Below are positions 19,644 through 27,589 of a stretch of 64,000 nucleotides of DNA, piece by piece (position 1 is the first letter of the stretch; every line of letters starts with the position of its first letter). Position numbers and translations under genes: made by a program. The DNA is from Wolinella succinogenes DSM 1740 (GTDB taxonomy: Bacteria; Campylobacterota; Campylobacteria; Campylobacterales; Helicobacteraceae), in NCBI RefSeq assembly GCF_000196135.1, contig NC_005090.1:1436001-1500000 (forward strand), read 5' to 3'. Below the pieces are notes generated by a model. That model was not told the origin of the DNA. It ran no database searches and saw nothing but the letters and a program-made list of their open reading frames with translations.

Positions 19644-20258
19644 TTAAGGATTAACCACGATATAAACCACACGACCATTCCGGACTGAGGGCATAAAGTA
19701 GAGCCCCTCAAAACGATAATATTGCGCTCCATCAATCACCGTGGATACCGCGCCGCTTGGGAGCAACTCCACAATATCCCCCAAGCGATATCCCGATCCC
19801 GAAATAGAGATGCTCGCCGATGCGCTTCTCTCCCCTAAAGAGGCAGAATCAACCACCCTATACCCCGAAGCCGAACCATCCCAAGCATAGTAGATTCCCT
19901 CATAGACAAAATATCGCTCACCTCCAATAAAGAGGCTTGAATACCCCGCTGGCAATCTAGGCACAATTGCCCCATAGGGAGGCTCTGCCACAATATAACG
20001 CCCATTGTAAGGGCGATAGAAAGCTCCATCAGCAAAAAAGAAGGCTAGATTTCCCCATACAATACGAAGACTCACCCTAGGAAGAGTATCCACAAAATAG
20101 CCTGGGCGATGATGAGGCGCGGGTGGATAGTAGGGGCGATAGTGGGGATTTTTTTCATAGGAGTGTCCGCCCTCGCCCCTCATCATCTCTCCTCTTGGAG
20201 GTTCTGCCACCAACAACAGGGGCAATAACAGAACGAACAAAAATATCTTCATTTTCAT
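19644..20258 (-). CDS. Exported protein, DUF6515-like
   Basis: A 204-residue protein with a clear signal peptide (MKMKIFLFVLLLPLLLVAEP, cleavage about residue 19), then a Pro/Tyr/His-rich linker (about 35-55). Repeated short beta-like units follow, such as FFADGAFYRPYNGRYIVAEPPYG, ERYFVYEGIYYAWDGSASGYRVV and AQYYRFEGLYFMPSVRNGRVVYIVV. The pattern (aromatic 'G.xYY' units followed by PPxGA) is that of DUF6515-type envelope proteins, whose function is unknown. The ATG has AAGGAGAGGAAG upstream. It lies 63 bases after the sensor kinase gene in the same direction and may be part of that regulon. Confidence 0.7.
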   Translation of the reverse strand: MKMKIFLFVLLLPLLLVAEPPRGEMMRGEGGHSYEKNPHYRPYYPPAPHHRPGYFVDTLPRVSLRIVWGNLAFFFADGAFYRPYNGRYIVAEPPYGAIVPRLPAGYSSLFIGGERYFVYEGIYYAWDGSASGYRVVDSASLGERSASASISISGSGYRLGDIVELLPSGAVSTVIDGAQYYRFEGLYFMPSVRNGRVVYIVVNP

Positions 20259-20321
20259 CTTCCTCTCCTTATTTGGTCTTTTTTTGGTATAATTCGCTTG
20301 GTGCCAAACCTCGGCAAATCC

Positions 20322-21584
20322 TCAAATCGACTGTTTGATAGAGGGTTTGCCACATTCTATCTCTTCTCTCTTTTCTTCAGCTCCGATGGCCCATATGTTT
20401 TTTCCCTTTTGATATCCATACCAAAGATGCAATCCTTGAATCTCTAGCACCCTCTTGGTGAGATAGAGCCCAAGCCCGCTTCCTCGTTCATTACGGATGC
20501 TTGTCTCCTTGTAAAAAGGCTCAAAATATCGCTCAATAGGCTCGCTTAGCGCCTCGCCCCGATTCTTGATAAGAACCCTCCCCGTGAAGTAGGCACACTC
20601 CACCTGATGATCCGTCGAAAACTTTAGACCATTATCGATTAGATTGGTCAAGGCAATATGCATCAATCGCCGATCACACACCATCTCCACCTCAGGCAAA
20701 ATCTCCACCACACACTCCCTCTCGTTTAAAAAAAGTTTCTCTCTCACCTCTAAACAGAGTTGTCGAAGAGACAGTCTTTCCATGTGAGGCTTTAGCTCCC
20801 TAGCCGAGAGCTCTTCGGCCATGATAATGCTCTCTAGATTGCTCTGCATTTTCAAAAAGATATCAAGCAGCCACTCTTTGTGTCTTGGATTCTCAATCAT
20901 ATGCGCCACCACCATCCCTTTGGCAATGGGAGTCTTTAGCTCATGAGCCGCATTGCGTAAAAAAATCTCTCGCGAATCAAGCAGCGCCCGCACCTGCAAG
21001 GCACTCTCGTGAAATGCCCTCCCCACGCGCGAAACCTCATCCATCCCTCCCCAAAGACTCTTCTCTGGAATCTCCCCTGAGGCAAATTTTAAAATCTGCC
21101 GCTCCAAAAGATGCAAGGGCAAAAGACTGCGCATGATGGCTCGATAAAATCCCCAAATCCCCAGAATCGAGAGAAAAAAGAGGATTCCAAGGAGCCAAAA
21201 TCCACTAGCTTGGCGTAAATCCCTGAGCGCCAATCCGCCTTGCTCGCTATCTTCAATAAGCACTTGACGCATCCAGCCCTCATCCTTTACAAGAATACGT
21301 CTCCCCGCCATCTCCATCACTCGATGCCCCTTTAGCCCCAAAAGCCGCTCTCGTTCACTCTCAGAGAGCAGCTCTATCTCAAGTGATTCGAGCACCACTC
21401 CTTCGGGATGATTCTTCGCAATCACAAACAAAGAGGCATAATTTTGATCGATTCGTCTCATGAAATCACCCCCCTGCCTGAAGTGATGCTCCAACCCTAG
21501 CACCAAAAAAACCGCTAGAAGGAGAAAAGCAAAAAGCGCAAAAAAGAGGCGGACTTTAAAAAAAATAGAGGATCGCCGACTCAT
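20322..21584 (-). CDS. Sensor histidine kinase (ArsS/CpxA-like)
   Basis: A 420-residue membrane sensor. TM1 (about 10-30), a short periplasmic domain (about 31-128), TM2 (about 129-150), a HAMP-type linker, the HisKA site with phospho-acceptor in LRNAAHELKTPIAKG, then an ATPase domain with N box LTNLIDNGLKFS and G box NERGSGLGLYLTKRVLE. The start overlaps the stop of the response-regulator gene by four bases (ATGA), so the two form a pair. The layout resembles the acid-sensing ArsRS pair of H. pylori, but the signal is not predictable from the sequence. Confidence 0.88.
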   Translation of the reverse strand: MSRRSSIFFKVRLFFALFAFLLLAVFLVLGLEHHFRQGGDFMRRIDQNYASLFVIAKNHPEGVVLESLEIELLSESERERLLGLKGHRVMEMAGRRILVKDEGWMRQVLIEDSEQGGLALRDLRQASGFWLLGILFFLSILGIWGFYRAIMRSLLPLHLLERQILKFASGEIPEKSLWGGMDEVSRVGRAFHESALQVRALLDSREIFLRNAAHELKTPIAKGMVVAHMIENPRHKEWLLDIFLKMQSNLESIIMAEELSARELKPHMERLSLRQLCLEVREKLFLNERECVVEILPEVEMVCDRRLMHIALTNLIDNGLKFSTDHQVECAYFTGRVLIKNRGEALSEPIERYFEPFYKETSIRNERGSGLGLYLTKRVLEIQGLHLWYGYQKGKNIWAIGAEEKREEIECGKPSIKQSI

Positions 21585-22288
21585 CGACCAAACCTATATC
21601 CAACGCCTCGAACAGACTTAATGTAACGAGGATTCTTGGGATCATCCCCGATTTTGACGCGTATCCGCCCTATGATTGTATCCACGCTCTTTCCCACGCT
21701 CTCCCATCGCAGTGCCTCGGTGTTATCCACAATAAAGTCTCGCGTGAGCGCCTTACCCTCATGCTTCAAAAGAAGCGCAAAAACCTCATACTCCCCCTTG
21801 GTGAAAGGAATTGCCTCTCCCCCTTTGTCAATCTCTAACGCCTCCTCATCCAACGCAAAAACCCCAAAACTCCTCTTGCTCCCCAAAGCCAAAGGAGTAC
21901 TCCCTGATTCTTTACGGAGAGCCGCGCGAATTCTTGCCACCAGCTCTCGAGGATCAAAAGGCTTAGGGAGATAGTCGTCCGCACCCAGCTCCAGCCCCAG
22001 CACCCGATCACTCACCGAACCTCTAGCCGAAATGATGATGATGGGAATCTTGTGGCGCTCTTTAAGAATCTGGCACACCTCCAAGCCCTCCATCTGGGGG
22101 AGGTTGATGTCTAAAATCACGATGTCAAATCCCCCTTGATCAATCGCCCTAATCCCCTCATCGGGGAGACGAAAATAGTGCGTCTCTATCGCATAAGCTT
22201 TGAGATACTCTGTGAGAATCTCACACATCTGGCGATCATCTTCAATGAGTGCGGCGCGAATCGATGGGTTTTTGGCGATGGTTTCCAT
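21581..22288 (-). CDS. OmpR-family response regulator
   Basis: A 235-residue two-domain transcription regulator. The receiver domain has acidic pair EDD (residues 17-19), phospho-acceptor Asp in IVILDINLPQMEG, switch Thr/Ser in IIISARG, and Lys in DDYLPKPFDP. The C-terminal winged helix includes FTKGEYEVFALLLKH and VDTIIGRIRVKIGDDPKNPRYIKSVRGVGYRF. It is cotranscribed with the downstream kinase. Divergent from it lies the EF-hand gene, with a tandem repeat between them that may be its own binding site. Confidence 0.92.
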   Translation of the reverse strand: METIAKNPSIRAALIEDDRQMCEILTEYLKAYAIETHYFRLPDEGIRAIDQGGFDIVILDINLPQMEGLEVCQILKERHKIPIIIISARGSVSDRVLGLELGADDYLPKPFDPRELVARIRAALRKESGSTPLALGSKRSFGVFALDEEALEIDKGGEAIPFTKGEYEVFALLLKHEGKALTRDFIVDNTEALRWESVGKSVDTIIGRIRVKIGDDPKNPRYIKSVRGVGYRFGR

Positions 22289-22325
22289 AAAGAGATTCTA
22301 CCTCATCCCCAGGTCTTTCTGGATT

Positions 22326-22347
22326 GGTTGACTTTTGGTTGACTTTT
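22326..22347. promoter_or_regulatory. Tandem 11-base direct repeat, candidate response-regulator site
   Basis: GGTTGACTTTT occurs twice end to end (22326-22336 and 22337-22347), followed by GGTGGG. One-turn spacing (11 bases) on the same strand is typical for head-to-tail OmpR-family dimers. It lies 38 bases upstream of the regulator start and about 90 bases before the EF-hand gene. A binding role is inference. Confidence 0.5.
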
Positions 22348-22436
22348 GGTGGGTCTAGGGTTGCTTTTTTTTGGTCATGATTATAGAGCGCCTTTTGGTC
22401 ACAAAGGGACGCGCCCCATCTTTTAGGAGGAACCAA

Positions 22437-23096
22437 ATGAGCACGATTAGCACGAGCAGTTACTATAATAGTTACTCGCTCTATTCTGGCTATTCCAGTG
22501 TTCAAGGAGGAACCAGCACAACTGAAAATCTCAAGACAAAACAACAAGAGATCTTCAGCCAAGCTGACACGAACGAGGACGGTTCAATTGACTCAAGCGA
22601 GTTCGCCGCCATGCTAGAGAGCATGCCTCCGCCGCCACCCCCGCCTTCGGGCAGTAGTAGTAGCGAAGCATCTAGCAGCGAGGATTTGTTTGCTAGTATC
22701 GACACTGATGGCGATGGATCCCTCTCCCAAGAGGAGCTAGAGGCCAACGCCGAGAAGATGCGCGAAGAGATGCGCAATAAATTCGACCTTGCCTCACTCC
22801 TTGGGACACTAGGACAAACCGAAGGTGAAGATTCCAAAGATGATCTCTTCTCCAAAATTGACACGGACGGTGATGGTGCGATTAGCGAAGATGAATTCAC
22901 CGCTCATGAGCAAAAAATGAGAGAAGGAATTCCAAACCTTGCTGCAGGTAGCGACGAACAAAGTGCGAGCGATTCTACGGATAGCTCCGTTCTGACCTCT
23001 TCGCAAATCCTTCAGTTCTTAAGCCAATACAAAAAGATGGCCTTCTCAAGCGAAAGCTTGACCCAAGAGAGCCTCTTGAATATGGTTAGCGCCTAA
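22437..23096 (+). CDS. EF-hand calcium-binding protein
   Basis: About 219 residues. The ATG at 22437 is chosen over an in-frame ATG 66 bases upstream because TTAGGAGG sits directly before it. Three canonical EF-hand loops are visible: DTNEDGSIDSSEF, DTDGDGSLSQEEL and DTDGDGAISEDEF, each with Asp/Asn at positions 1, 3 and 5 and Glu at 12. Between the first and second is a Pro-8 to Ser-rich linker. There is no signal peptide, so it is cytosolic or secreted by another route; a Ser/Tyr-rich N-terminus is seen. It is the target-side neighbour of a two-component system. A calcium-buffer or calcium-sensor role is inferred from the loops only. Confidence 0.85.
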   Translation: MSTISTSSYYNSYSLYSGYSSVQGGTSTTENLKTKQQEIFSQADTNEDGSIDSSEFAAMLESMPPPPPPPSGSSSSEASSSEDLFASIDTDGDGSLSQEELEANAEKMREEMRNKFDLASLLGTLGQTEGEDSKDDLFSKIDTDGDGAISEDEFTAHEQKMREGIPNLAAGSDEQSASDSTDSSVLTSSQILQFLSQYKKMAFSSESLTQESLLNMVSA

Positions 23097-23119
23097 ACTC
23101 TCTCCATCCCTTGTTTTTC

Positions 23120-23175
23120 GAGTGGGAATCTCTGTGGTGGAAGATTCCCACTCACCCCTTCTTTTCTCCTCTTTT
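23120..23175 (+). terminator. Strong terminator after the EF-hand gene
   Basis: Perfect 12-base inverted repeat GAGTGGGAATCT / AGATTCCCACTC (23120-23131 and 23142-23153) with a 10-base loop, followed by a C/T-rich tract with TTCTTTT and CTTTTT. Confidence 0.8.
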
Positions 23176-23203
23176 TCACTTCACCTATGCTATTATCTAT
23201 AAT
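23175..23203 (+). promoter_or_regulatory. Sigma-70 promoter of the hemerythrin gene
   Basis: TTCACT (23175-23180), 17-base spacer, TATAAT (23198-23203), 38 bases before the ATG at 23241; AGGAGG ribosome-binding site at 23229-23234. Confidence 0.65.
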
Positions 23204-23240
23204 TTAGCAGTTCCCTTTTAAGAACCCAGGAGGATTAATC

Positions 23241-23747
23241 ATGCCTGAGAGAATCTTGCAATGGAAAGAGGAATATAGCATCGGCGAAGAGGAGATAGAC
23301 TCTCAACACAAGAGGCTTTTTGAGATTGCAGCGGGGGCTTTTAGTATTGTCTCGCCTAGCGAACGCGCCGCCAAAGTCAAAGAGACGATTCGCCGCCTTG
23401 TGGAGTACACGCGATTCCATTTTGACGAGGAGGAGCGCTTCATGAAAGAGGAACTCTACCCCCATCTAGACACCCACAAAGAACTTCATGAAGAGATTAT
23501 CATCTCCATGAATGCTTTCATGCGCAGAATTCCAGAGATGAAAATCCAAGAGCTAGAAAAAGAGTTGGCTTTTTCGATTCAGTCATGGTTCATCGACCAT
23601 ATCACCCAAAAAGACAAGCAGATTCAAGCGTGGCTTCAAAAAAGCGTCGCTTTGAAGGATTGTTGGAGTGGAATGAGGAGTATGCGCTTAAGTATGAGCC
23701 GCTTGATGGTGCCTACAAAGCGATTCTGCTGGAAACCAAGGAGATGA
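23241..23747 (+). CDS. Bacteriohemerythrin (first domain of a frame-broken double-hemerythrin gene)
   Basis: A non-heme di-iron oxygen-binding protein. The first about 135 residues carry all expected ligands: H in DSQHKRLFEI, H and E in TRFHFDEEERFM, H...H in HLDTHKELHEE, and H...D in WFIDHITQKDKQ. After WLQKS the frame runs into a non-conserved tail to residue 168. The -1 frame then continues as a second hemerythrin-like segment to 24037. Adding one A to the A6 run at 23638-23643 would give ...WLQKKRRFEGLLEWNEEY... and a protein of about 265 residues. The first domain is likely functional as it stands. The gene is monocistronic, with its own promoter. Confidence 0.85.
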   Translation: MPERILQWKEEYSIGEEEIDSQHKRLFEIAAGAFSIVSPSERAAKVKETIRRLVEYTRFHFDEEERFMKEELYPHLDTHKELHEEIIISMNAFMRRIPEMKIQELEKELAFSIQSWFIDHITQKDKQIQAWLQKSVALKDCWSGMRSMRLSMSRLMVPTKRFCWKPRR

Positions 23748-24037
23748 TTTTAGCAAGAGAAGAGACGCCCAAACAGCTTTTGGCCAGACTAGAGCAGAAT
23801 CTCATTCAACACTACCGCGACGAAGAGGCCTATCTTCAATCAAAAAAGATCCTCACCCCTGAACATTTGCTCGCCCACAAAAAGATCATCGATATCCTTC
23901 AAAATCTCATCAAAAAGATGCGCTTTAATGATCAAAATATGCTAGAAAGAGACTTGGCTCTTTTTTTTCAAGGCTATCTCACTCGACACAAACATTCCCT
24001 CTTGATGAACCAAGAATCCCTCTCCACCTCCTTGTAG
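23644..24037 (+). pseudogene. Out-of-frame second hemerythrin-like domain
   Basis: The second half of the gene starting at 23241, in the -1 frame, reads RRFEGLLEWNEEYALKYEPLDGAYKAIL, then QHYRDEEAYL, PEHLLAHKKII and GYLTRHKHSLLMNQ. The fold pattern repeats the first domain, but the first ligand is replaced (DGAYKAI where SQHKRLF is expected), so even in frame it would have an incomplete di-iron site. It may serve a structural or sensory role. An ATG at 23585 opens this frame but overlaps conserved sequence of the first domain and has no clear ribosome-binding site. Confidence 0.7.
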
Positions 24038-24048
24038 TCTTCAGCTAA

Positions 24049-24070
24049 TCCCTTGCCTCGCCGCAAGGGA
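24049..24070. terminator. Hairpin between convergent hemerythrin and ttdB genes
   Basis: Perfect 8-base inverted repeat TCCCTTGC / GCAAGGGA with a six-base loop in the 45-base gap between two converging genes. There is no clear T-run on either side, so termination would be weak or Rho-dependent. Confidence 0.5.
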
Positions 24071-24082
24071 CTCTCCGCCTCA

Positions 24083-24697
24083 CTAGTGACTTTGCATAAA
24101 AGAGGCCACAAATTTTTCAACCTTGGCTGATTCCTCTTTTTGGCGTTCCCTGAAGGTGTTTTTCTTCTCTTCAATAAAATTATTTCCCTCGGTATCAATA
24201 GAGACGATCAGAGGACCAAATTCTTTAACTCTTAATATCCAAAAGGCCTCAGGCATTCCAAACTCTGGCCATTCCAAGCCTTCGATCTCTTCAACTTGTT
24301 CGGCCGCAATCACTGCACATCCTCCTGGAAAGATTGCGTGAATCGCCACGCTCTCTTTGCACCCTTGAGCGGTTTTATTCCCCATCCCCCCTTTGCCAAT
24401 GACAAGTTTCACCCCTGTCTTTTCCAGAAACTCTTTCTCATAGCGCTCCATTCTCATGCTCGTGGTTGGGCCAACTGAAATCATCTTCCATCCCCCTTCC
24501 ACCTCTTGGACAATGGGGCCTGCATGGAGAATAGCGATTCTATCCAAGGGCAACTCGGGCATAACCCCCTCCTCAATCACGCGCCGATGGCCATCATCTC
24601 GACACGTCACGAGCGTGCCTGTAAGATAGATAATATCGCCTACACGCAAATCTTTGATCTCCTCATCTTGAATGGGGGTGTGAATAACCTTTTTCAT
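24083..24697 (-). CDS. ttdB: L(+)-tartrate dehydratase, beta subunit
   Basis: Small subunit of the oxygen-sensitive iron-sulfur dehydratase that turns L-tartrate into oxaloacetate. 204 residues. Segments such as [60 protein letters not shown] and [18 protein letters not shown] match E. coli TtdB closely as I recall it, more closely than the C-terminal domain of class I fumarase. The start overlaps the ttdA stop by four bases. Fumarase remains the main alternative because the two families share a fold and chemistry; oxaloacetate would feed the fumarate respiration for which these bacteria are known. Confidence 0.82.
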   Translation of the reverse strand: MKKVIHTPIQDEEIKDLRVGDIIYLTGTLVTCRDDGHRRVIEEGVMPELPLDRIAILHAGPIVQEVEGGWKMISVGPTTSMRMERYEKEFLEKTGVKLVIGKGGMGNKTAQGCKESVAIHAIFPGGCAVIAAEQVEEIEGLEWPEFGMPEAFWILRVKEFGPLIVSIDTEGNNFIEEKKNTFRERQKEESAKVEKFVASFMQSH

Positions 24698-25593
24698 AGC
24701 TCAACTCCTTGATGAGAGATCATTGTATATTGAAGATTCTTGTTAAATTGAATAATTCCATGGCGATTTGCCCAACATCCAACCGTTACACCCACGCCTA
24801 GCACCGAAGGATGGTGGGCCATCCCCTCAACATGGACCCCAAGCACGCTTCGATGCCCTGAAATCCCCTGTGGTCCAAGCCCAATGGCATCTAAACCCTC
24901 TTGAATTCTCCTTTCCATTTCAGCCGCTCTTGGATGCGGATTAGAGCTTCCTAGTTTTCTCAACATTGCCATTTTAGAAAGTTTGGCAGCCGAGGTGGAA
25001 CAAGTCCCTATCCCCACTCCAACGGTCAAAGGAGGGCAAGCATTGATTCCCCATTCCACGATGGTGTCAAAAACAAACTTGACTGCCCCCTCATAGCCTG
25101 CCAAAGGAGGGAGCACGATTGATCGTCCTGGCAAAGAGCAACCTCCGCCCGCCATATAGACTTCAATCTCCACACTATCGTCATCAGAAACAATATCCCA
25201 TTCAATCCATGGCACTTTAGTTCCGACATTAGTGCCAGTGTTTTTTTCATCAAAAGGCTCAACCGCATTGAGTCTCAGCGGAGCTTGCTTGGTCGATAAA
25301 ATCGTTGCCTCTTTCAAAATCCCCCGAAGCTCCCCAAGGTAAGGGAATTTTGCTCCAGCACGAACAAAAAATTGGATCACGCCCGTGTCTTGACAGGTAG
25401 GCCGATTGAGCGATTCAGCTTTTTCCATATTTTCAAACATACATGCATACAGACTCTTGGCTAGGGGTTCGGTTTCAATCCCTTTCAACTCTGTAAGCTT
25501 TGCCATGACGTCATCAGGTAATCTTTTAGAAACCAATGAGACAAATTTACCCAATGTTTCAGCCATCAATTGATGCCCGCTAGAAGCTTCCAT
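24694..25593 (-). CDS. ttdA: L(+)-tartrate dehydratase, alpha subunit
   Basis: Large, cluster-binding subunit, 299 residues. The three cysteines expected to hold the 4Fe-4S cluster are in [24 protein letters not shown] and [47 protein letters not shown] and GLGPQGISG also resemble TtdA from E. coli. It is upstream of and coupled to ttdB. The promoter must lie in the 209-base AT-rich gap shared with a divergent GntR-family regulator gene, which is the likely controller. Confidence 0.82.
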   Translation of the reverse strand: MEASSGHQLMAETLGKFVSLVSKRLPDDVMAKLTELKGIETEPLAKSLYACMFENMEKAESLNRPTCQDTGVIQFFVRAGAKFPYLGELRGILKEATILSTKQAPLRLNAVEPFDEKNTGTNVGTKVPWIEWDIVSDDDSVEIEVYMAGGGCSLPGRSIVLPPLAGYEGAVKFVFDTIVEWGINACPPLTVGVGIGTCSTSAAKLSKMAMLRKLGSSNPHPRAAEMERRIQEGLDAIGLGPQGISGHRSVLGVHVEGMAHHPSVLGVGVTVGCWANRHGIIQFNKNLQYTMISHQGVEL

Positions 25594-25802
25594 CCATCCT
25601 CCTTGTTAATATTATAATTAACTAGTGATATCTAATCACATATTAATGATTAATTGTAAGTAATACTAACTTAGGAATAGCCTTGATATAAAAATTAAAT
25701 ATGAGCACTTGGCTTGAAGTGGCTTTGAGTCGTTGCAACTCCCCCCGCAAACATGATATACTTTCCCAAAATTAAATGGAATGACCACTCCAAGGAGAGG
25801 GA
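25594..25802. promoter_or_regulatory. Divergent control region of ttdAB and the GntR gene
   Basis: An AT-rich 209-base gap with two inverted repeats: GTGAT-N5-ATCAC at 25625-25639 and ATTAAT-G-ATTAAT at 25642-25654. Both are 30-65 bases upstream of ttdA and well placed for regulator binding. FCD-type GntR proteins bind short interrupted palindromes. Which repeat, if either, is the operator is not known. Confidence 0.5.
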
Positions 25803-26474
25803 ATGACTTTATTAAAAAAAGTGCGGATGCTTCCTGCTAGAGAGCAAGTGGCTTCGATCTTGCGCTCATCCATCCTTTCAGGTGAAATCGCCCAAGGTGA
25901 GTCGATCACGCTAGATGGTATTGGGGAGCAGGTAGGAATGTCTAGAACGCCCGTGAGAGAGGCTTTTCAGATTTTAGCCTCTGAGGGGTTGCTGGAGCTT
26001 CGACCCAATCGATGCGCCATTGTCAAAGGAATCTCCCCCGATACAATTCGTGATCACTATGAGTTAAGAATGATTTTGGAGACAGAGGCGCTCAAAAGAG
26101 CTTGCGAAAGAATGACTAGCGAGGATCTGGCCTCTCTCGAAGAGATCAATCAGCAAGGTAAACTTGCCAAAGCTCGAGGGGATGTTTCCACCTATAACCT
26201 CATCAATCAAGCTTTTCACATGGTGATTTGGACGGCGGCAGGAAGCGAGAAACTCAAACACTTCCTTTCGCTCCTATGGAATGGCCTCTCCATGAATAAG
26301 CGGATAACCGCCCAAGAGTATGCCACCACCTCTCAAGATGAGCATAGCGAGATATTAGAAAAAATCTTGCAAAAAGATTCGCAAGGGGCATGTCATCTTA
26401 TGCGCGAGCACATTCGCCATAGCATGGAAAGTATGCTGATGAACTTCCACAAAGAAGACGAGGCCAGAAGCTAG
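25803..26474 (+). CDS. GntR-family regulator, FadR/FCD subfamily
   Basis: A 223-residue transcription regulator. The N-terminal winged helix reads LRSSILSGEIAQGESITLDGIGEQVGMSRTPVREAFQILASEG, a textbook GntR signature. The C-terminal all-helical FCD domain has the metal/ligand residues spread over DHYELRMILETEAL, FHMVIWTAAGS and LMREHIRHS. FCD regulators respond to small carboxylates. Its divergence from ttdAB suggests that tartrate or a related dicarboxylate is the effector. The ATG follows AGGAGAGGGA. The 3' end overlaps the convergent cvfB-like gene by four bases. Confidence 0.88.
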   Translation: MTLLKKVRMLPAREQVASILRSSILSGEIAQGESITLDGIGEQVGMSRTPVREAFQILASEGLLELRPNRCAIVKGISPDTIRDHYELRMILETEALKRACERMTSEDLASLEEINQQGKLAKARGDVSTYNLINQAFHMVIWTAAGSEKLKHFLSLLWNGLSMNKRITAQEYATTSQDEHSEILEKILQKDSQGACHLMREHIRHSMESMLMNFHKEDEARS

Positions 26475-27304
26475 CGAATCTGTTCGATTCCTTTGCCCGC
26501 CACGAGCTCCACTTTTTGGCTCCGTATGGCTTCGCCAAGCGCTCGCTTGAATCCTTTTTTGCTAAGCCCCGTGATTTTGGAAATCTCATCAGGATCAGAA
26601 TCGTAGTGGAGCTCCAGCTTTCCCCCTGCACTCTGGAGTGCTTTCATGAGCTTTTCTAGCTCCTCCTTGAGTCCGCCTGCTCCTTGGCTCTTTCGCAGAC
26701 TAAGATCGATCTTCCCATCAGGCCTTACGGCTTTGATGTAGCCCTTTCTTGCCTCGCCAAGGGGAAGCTTCTCAAAGGTCTCATTATTAAAAAGCATCCC
26801 GAAATAGCGCCCATTCACCATGCAACCATAGCCCAGCGTGCTCCACTCAAAAGGAAGAATCTCCACCTCAGTGAAAGGTCGCAAGGTCACAGGAGCGTTT
26901 TGGAGGTAGTTTTTCACCCCAATTCGAGCGATGAGGCGCTTCTCTTTATCAAGATCAAGCCTCACGACCACCTTTTGTCCCTCATGAAAACTATAGGGAT
27001 TCTTGCAAGGCATGAAAATGTCTTTGGCGATTCCCAAATCGAGGTAACATCCCCGTTCGCTCACGCTCACCACTTCCAAAGCGGCCACTTCGCCAAGAAT
27101 CGCTTTGGGTTTTAGTGTCGTGGCCACGGGGCGATCCTCGCTATCTGTATAGAGAAATACCTCAAGCATGGCGCCCATCTCCAGCCCCTCAGGCACATAG
27201 CGCTTAGGCAGAAGAACCTCTTCTTGCGTGAGCTCCTCTAAAAGATAGACCCCAAAGTCGAGAAATTTGATGGCTTTAAGCCTTTGATAGGTGCCGATTT
27301 TCAC
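26471..27304 (-). CDS. S1-domain RNA-binding protein, CvfB/YitL family
   Basis: About 277 residues. Tandem OB/S1-like domains (VKIGTYQRLKAIKFLDFGVYL; VAALEVVSVSERGCYLDLGI; ARKGYIKAVRPDGKIDLSLR) are followed by a winged helix at the C-terminus (DPDEISKITGLSKKGFKRALGEAIR). This is the architecture of CvfB, an RNA-binding regulator in Staphylococcus. The start is taken as the GTG at 27304, which gives the family's usual length and follows AAAAAGG; an open frame extends further upstream but through the preceding gene. It lies four bases after the PhnA-domain gene. Confidence 0.82.
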   Translation of the reverse strand: MKIGTYQRLKAIKFLDFGVYLLEELTQEEVLLPKRYVPEGLEMGAMLEVFLYTDSEDRPVATTLKPKAILGEVAALEVVSVSERGCYLDLGIAKDIFMPCKNPYSFHEGQKVVVRLDLDKEKRLIARIGVKNYLQNAPVTLRPFTEVEILPFEWSTLGYGCMVNGRYFGMLFNNETFEKLPLGEARKGYIKAVRPDGKIDLSLRKSQGAGGLKEELEKLMKALQSAGGKLELHYDSDPDEISKITGLSKKGFKRALGEAIRSQKVELVAGKGIEQIR

Positions 27305-27308
27305 CTCA

Positions 27309-27521
27309 TTAGGCCTTTTTAAGGAAGCAGGTCTTAAGCACGATGACGCCTTGTTTCTCCACTCTCCCCTCAATCTCATCCTCTTTGGCGGTGAGCTTGA
27401 TATTTTTCACTAGCGTTCCTCGCTTGAGGGTGATGGAAGCGCCTTTGACCTTGAGATCTTTGATCACAAGGACACTATCGCCCTCTTGAAGCTCCGCTCC
27501 ATTGCTATCTCTTACGCTCAT
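27309..27521 (-). CDS. PhnA/YjdM C-terminal domain protein
   Basis: A 70-residue protein matching the C-terminal domain of E. coli PhnA/YjdM (VRDSNGAELQEGDSVLVIKDLKVKGASITLKRGTLVKNIKL). The N-terminal zinc ribbon of the full-length family is absent; short versions are common. It is not a phosphonatase: the phn name comes from location in E. coli and the function is unknown. The ATG at 27521 is preferred because GAAGGA lies six bases before it. Confidence 0.85.
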   Translation of the reverse strand: MSVRDSNGAELQEGDSVLVIKDLKVKGASITLKRGTLVKNIKLTAKEDEIEGRVEKQGVIVLKTCFLKKA

Positions 27522-27589
27522 GAACATCCTTCAAAGTGATTTATTTAGGGTAGATTATAGTGAGAAAAGGCTAAGTTTCCTATAAGGAA

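Noticed and set aside
23638-23643. Programmed -1 ribosomal frameshift in the hemerythrin gene
   Set aside because: The A-run does not place a canonical X-XXY-YYZ heptamer in the zero frame (it reads CAA AAA AGC), and no downstream stem-loop or pseudoknot is evident; a one-base deletion or slippage is simpler.
24083-25593. Class I fumarase as the identity of the two-subunit dehydratase
   Set aside because: Same superfamily, but the motifs (for example [14 protein letters not shown] and [16 protein letters not shown]) follow TtdB/TtdA more closely. Kept as an alternative only.
27309-27521. Phosphonoacetate hydrolase, from the PhnA name
   Set aside because: It is only the YjdM-type C-terminal domain; this family is not the hydrolase and is not linked to the phn transporter at 38.8 kb.
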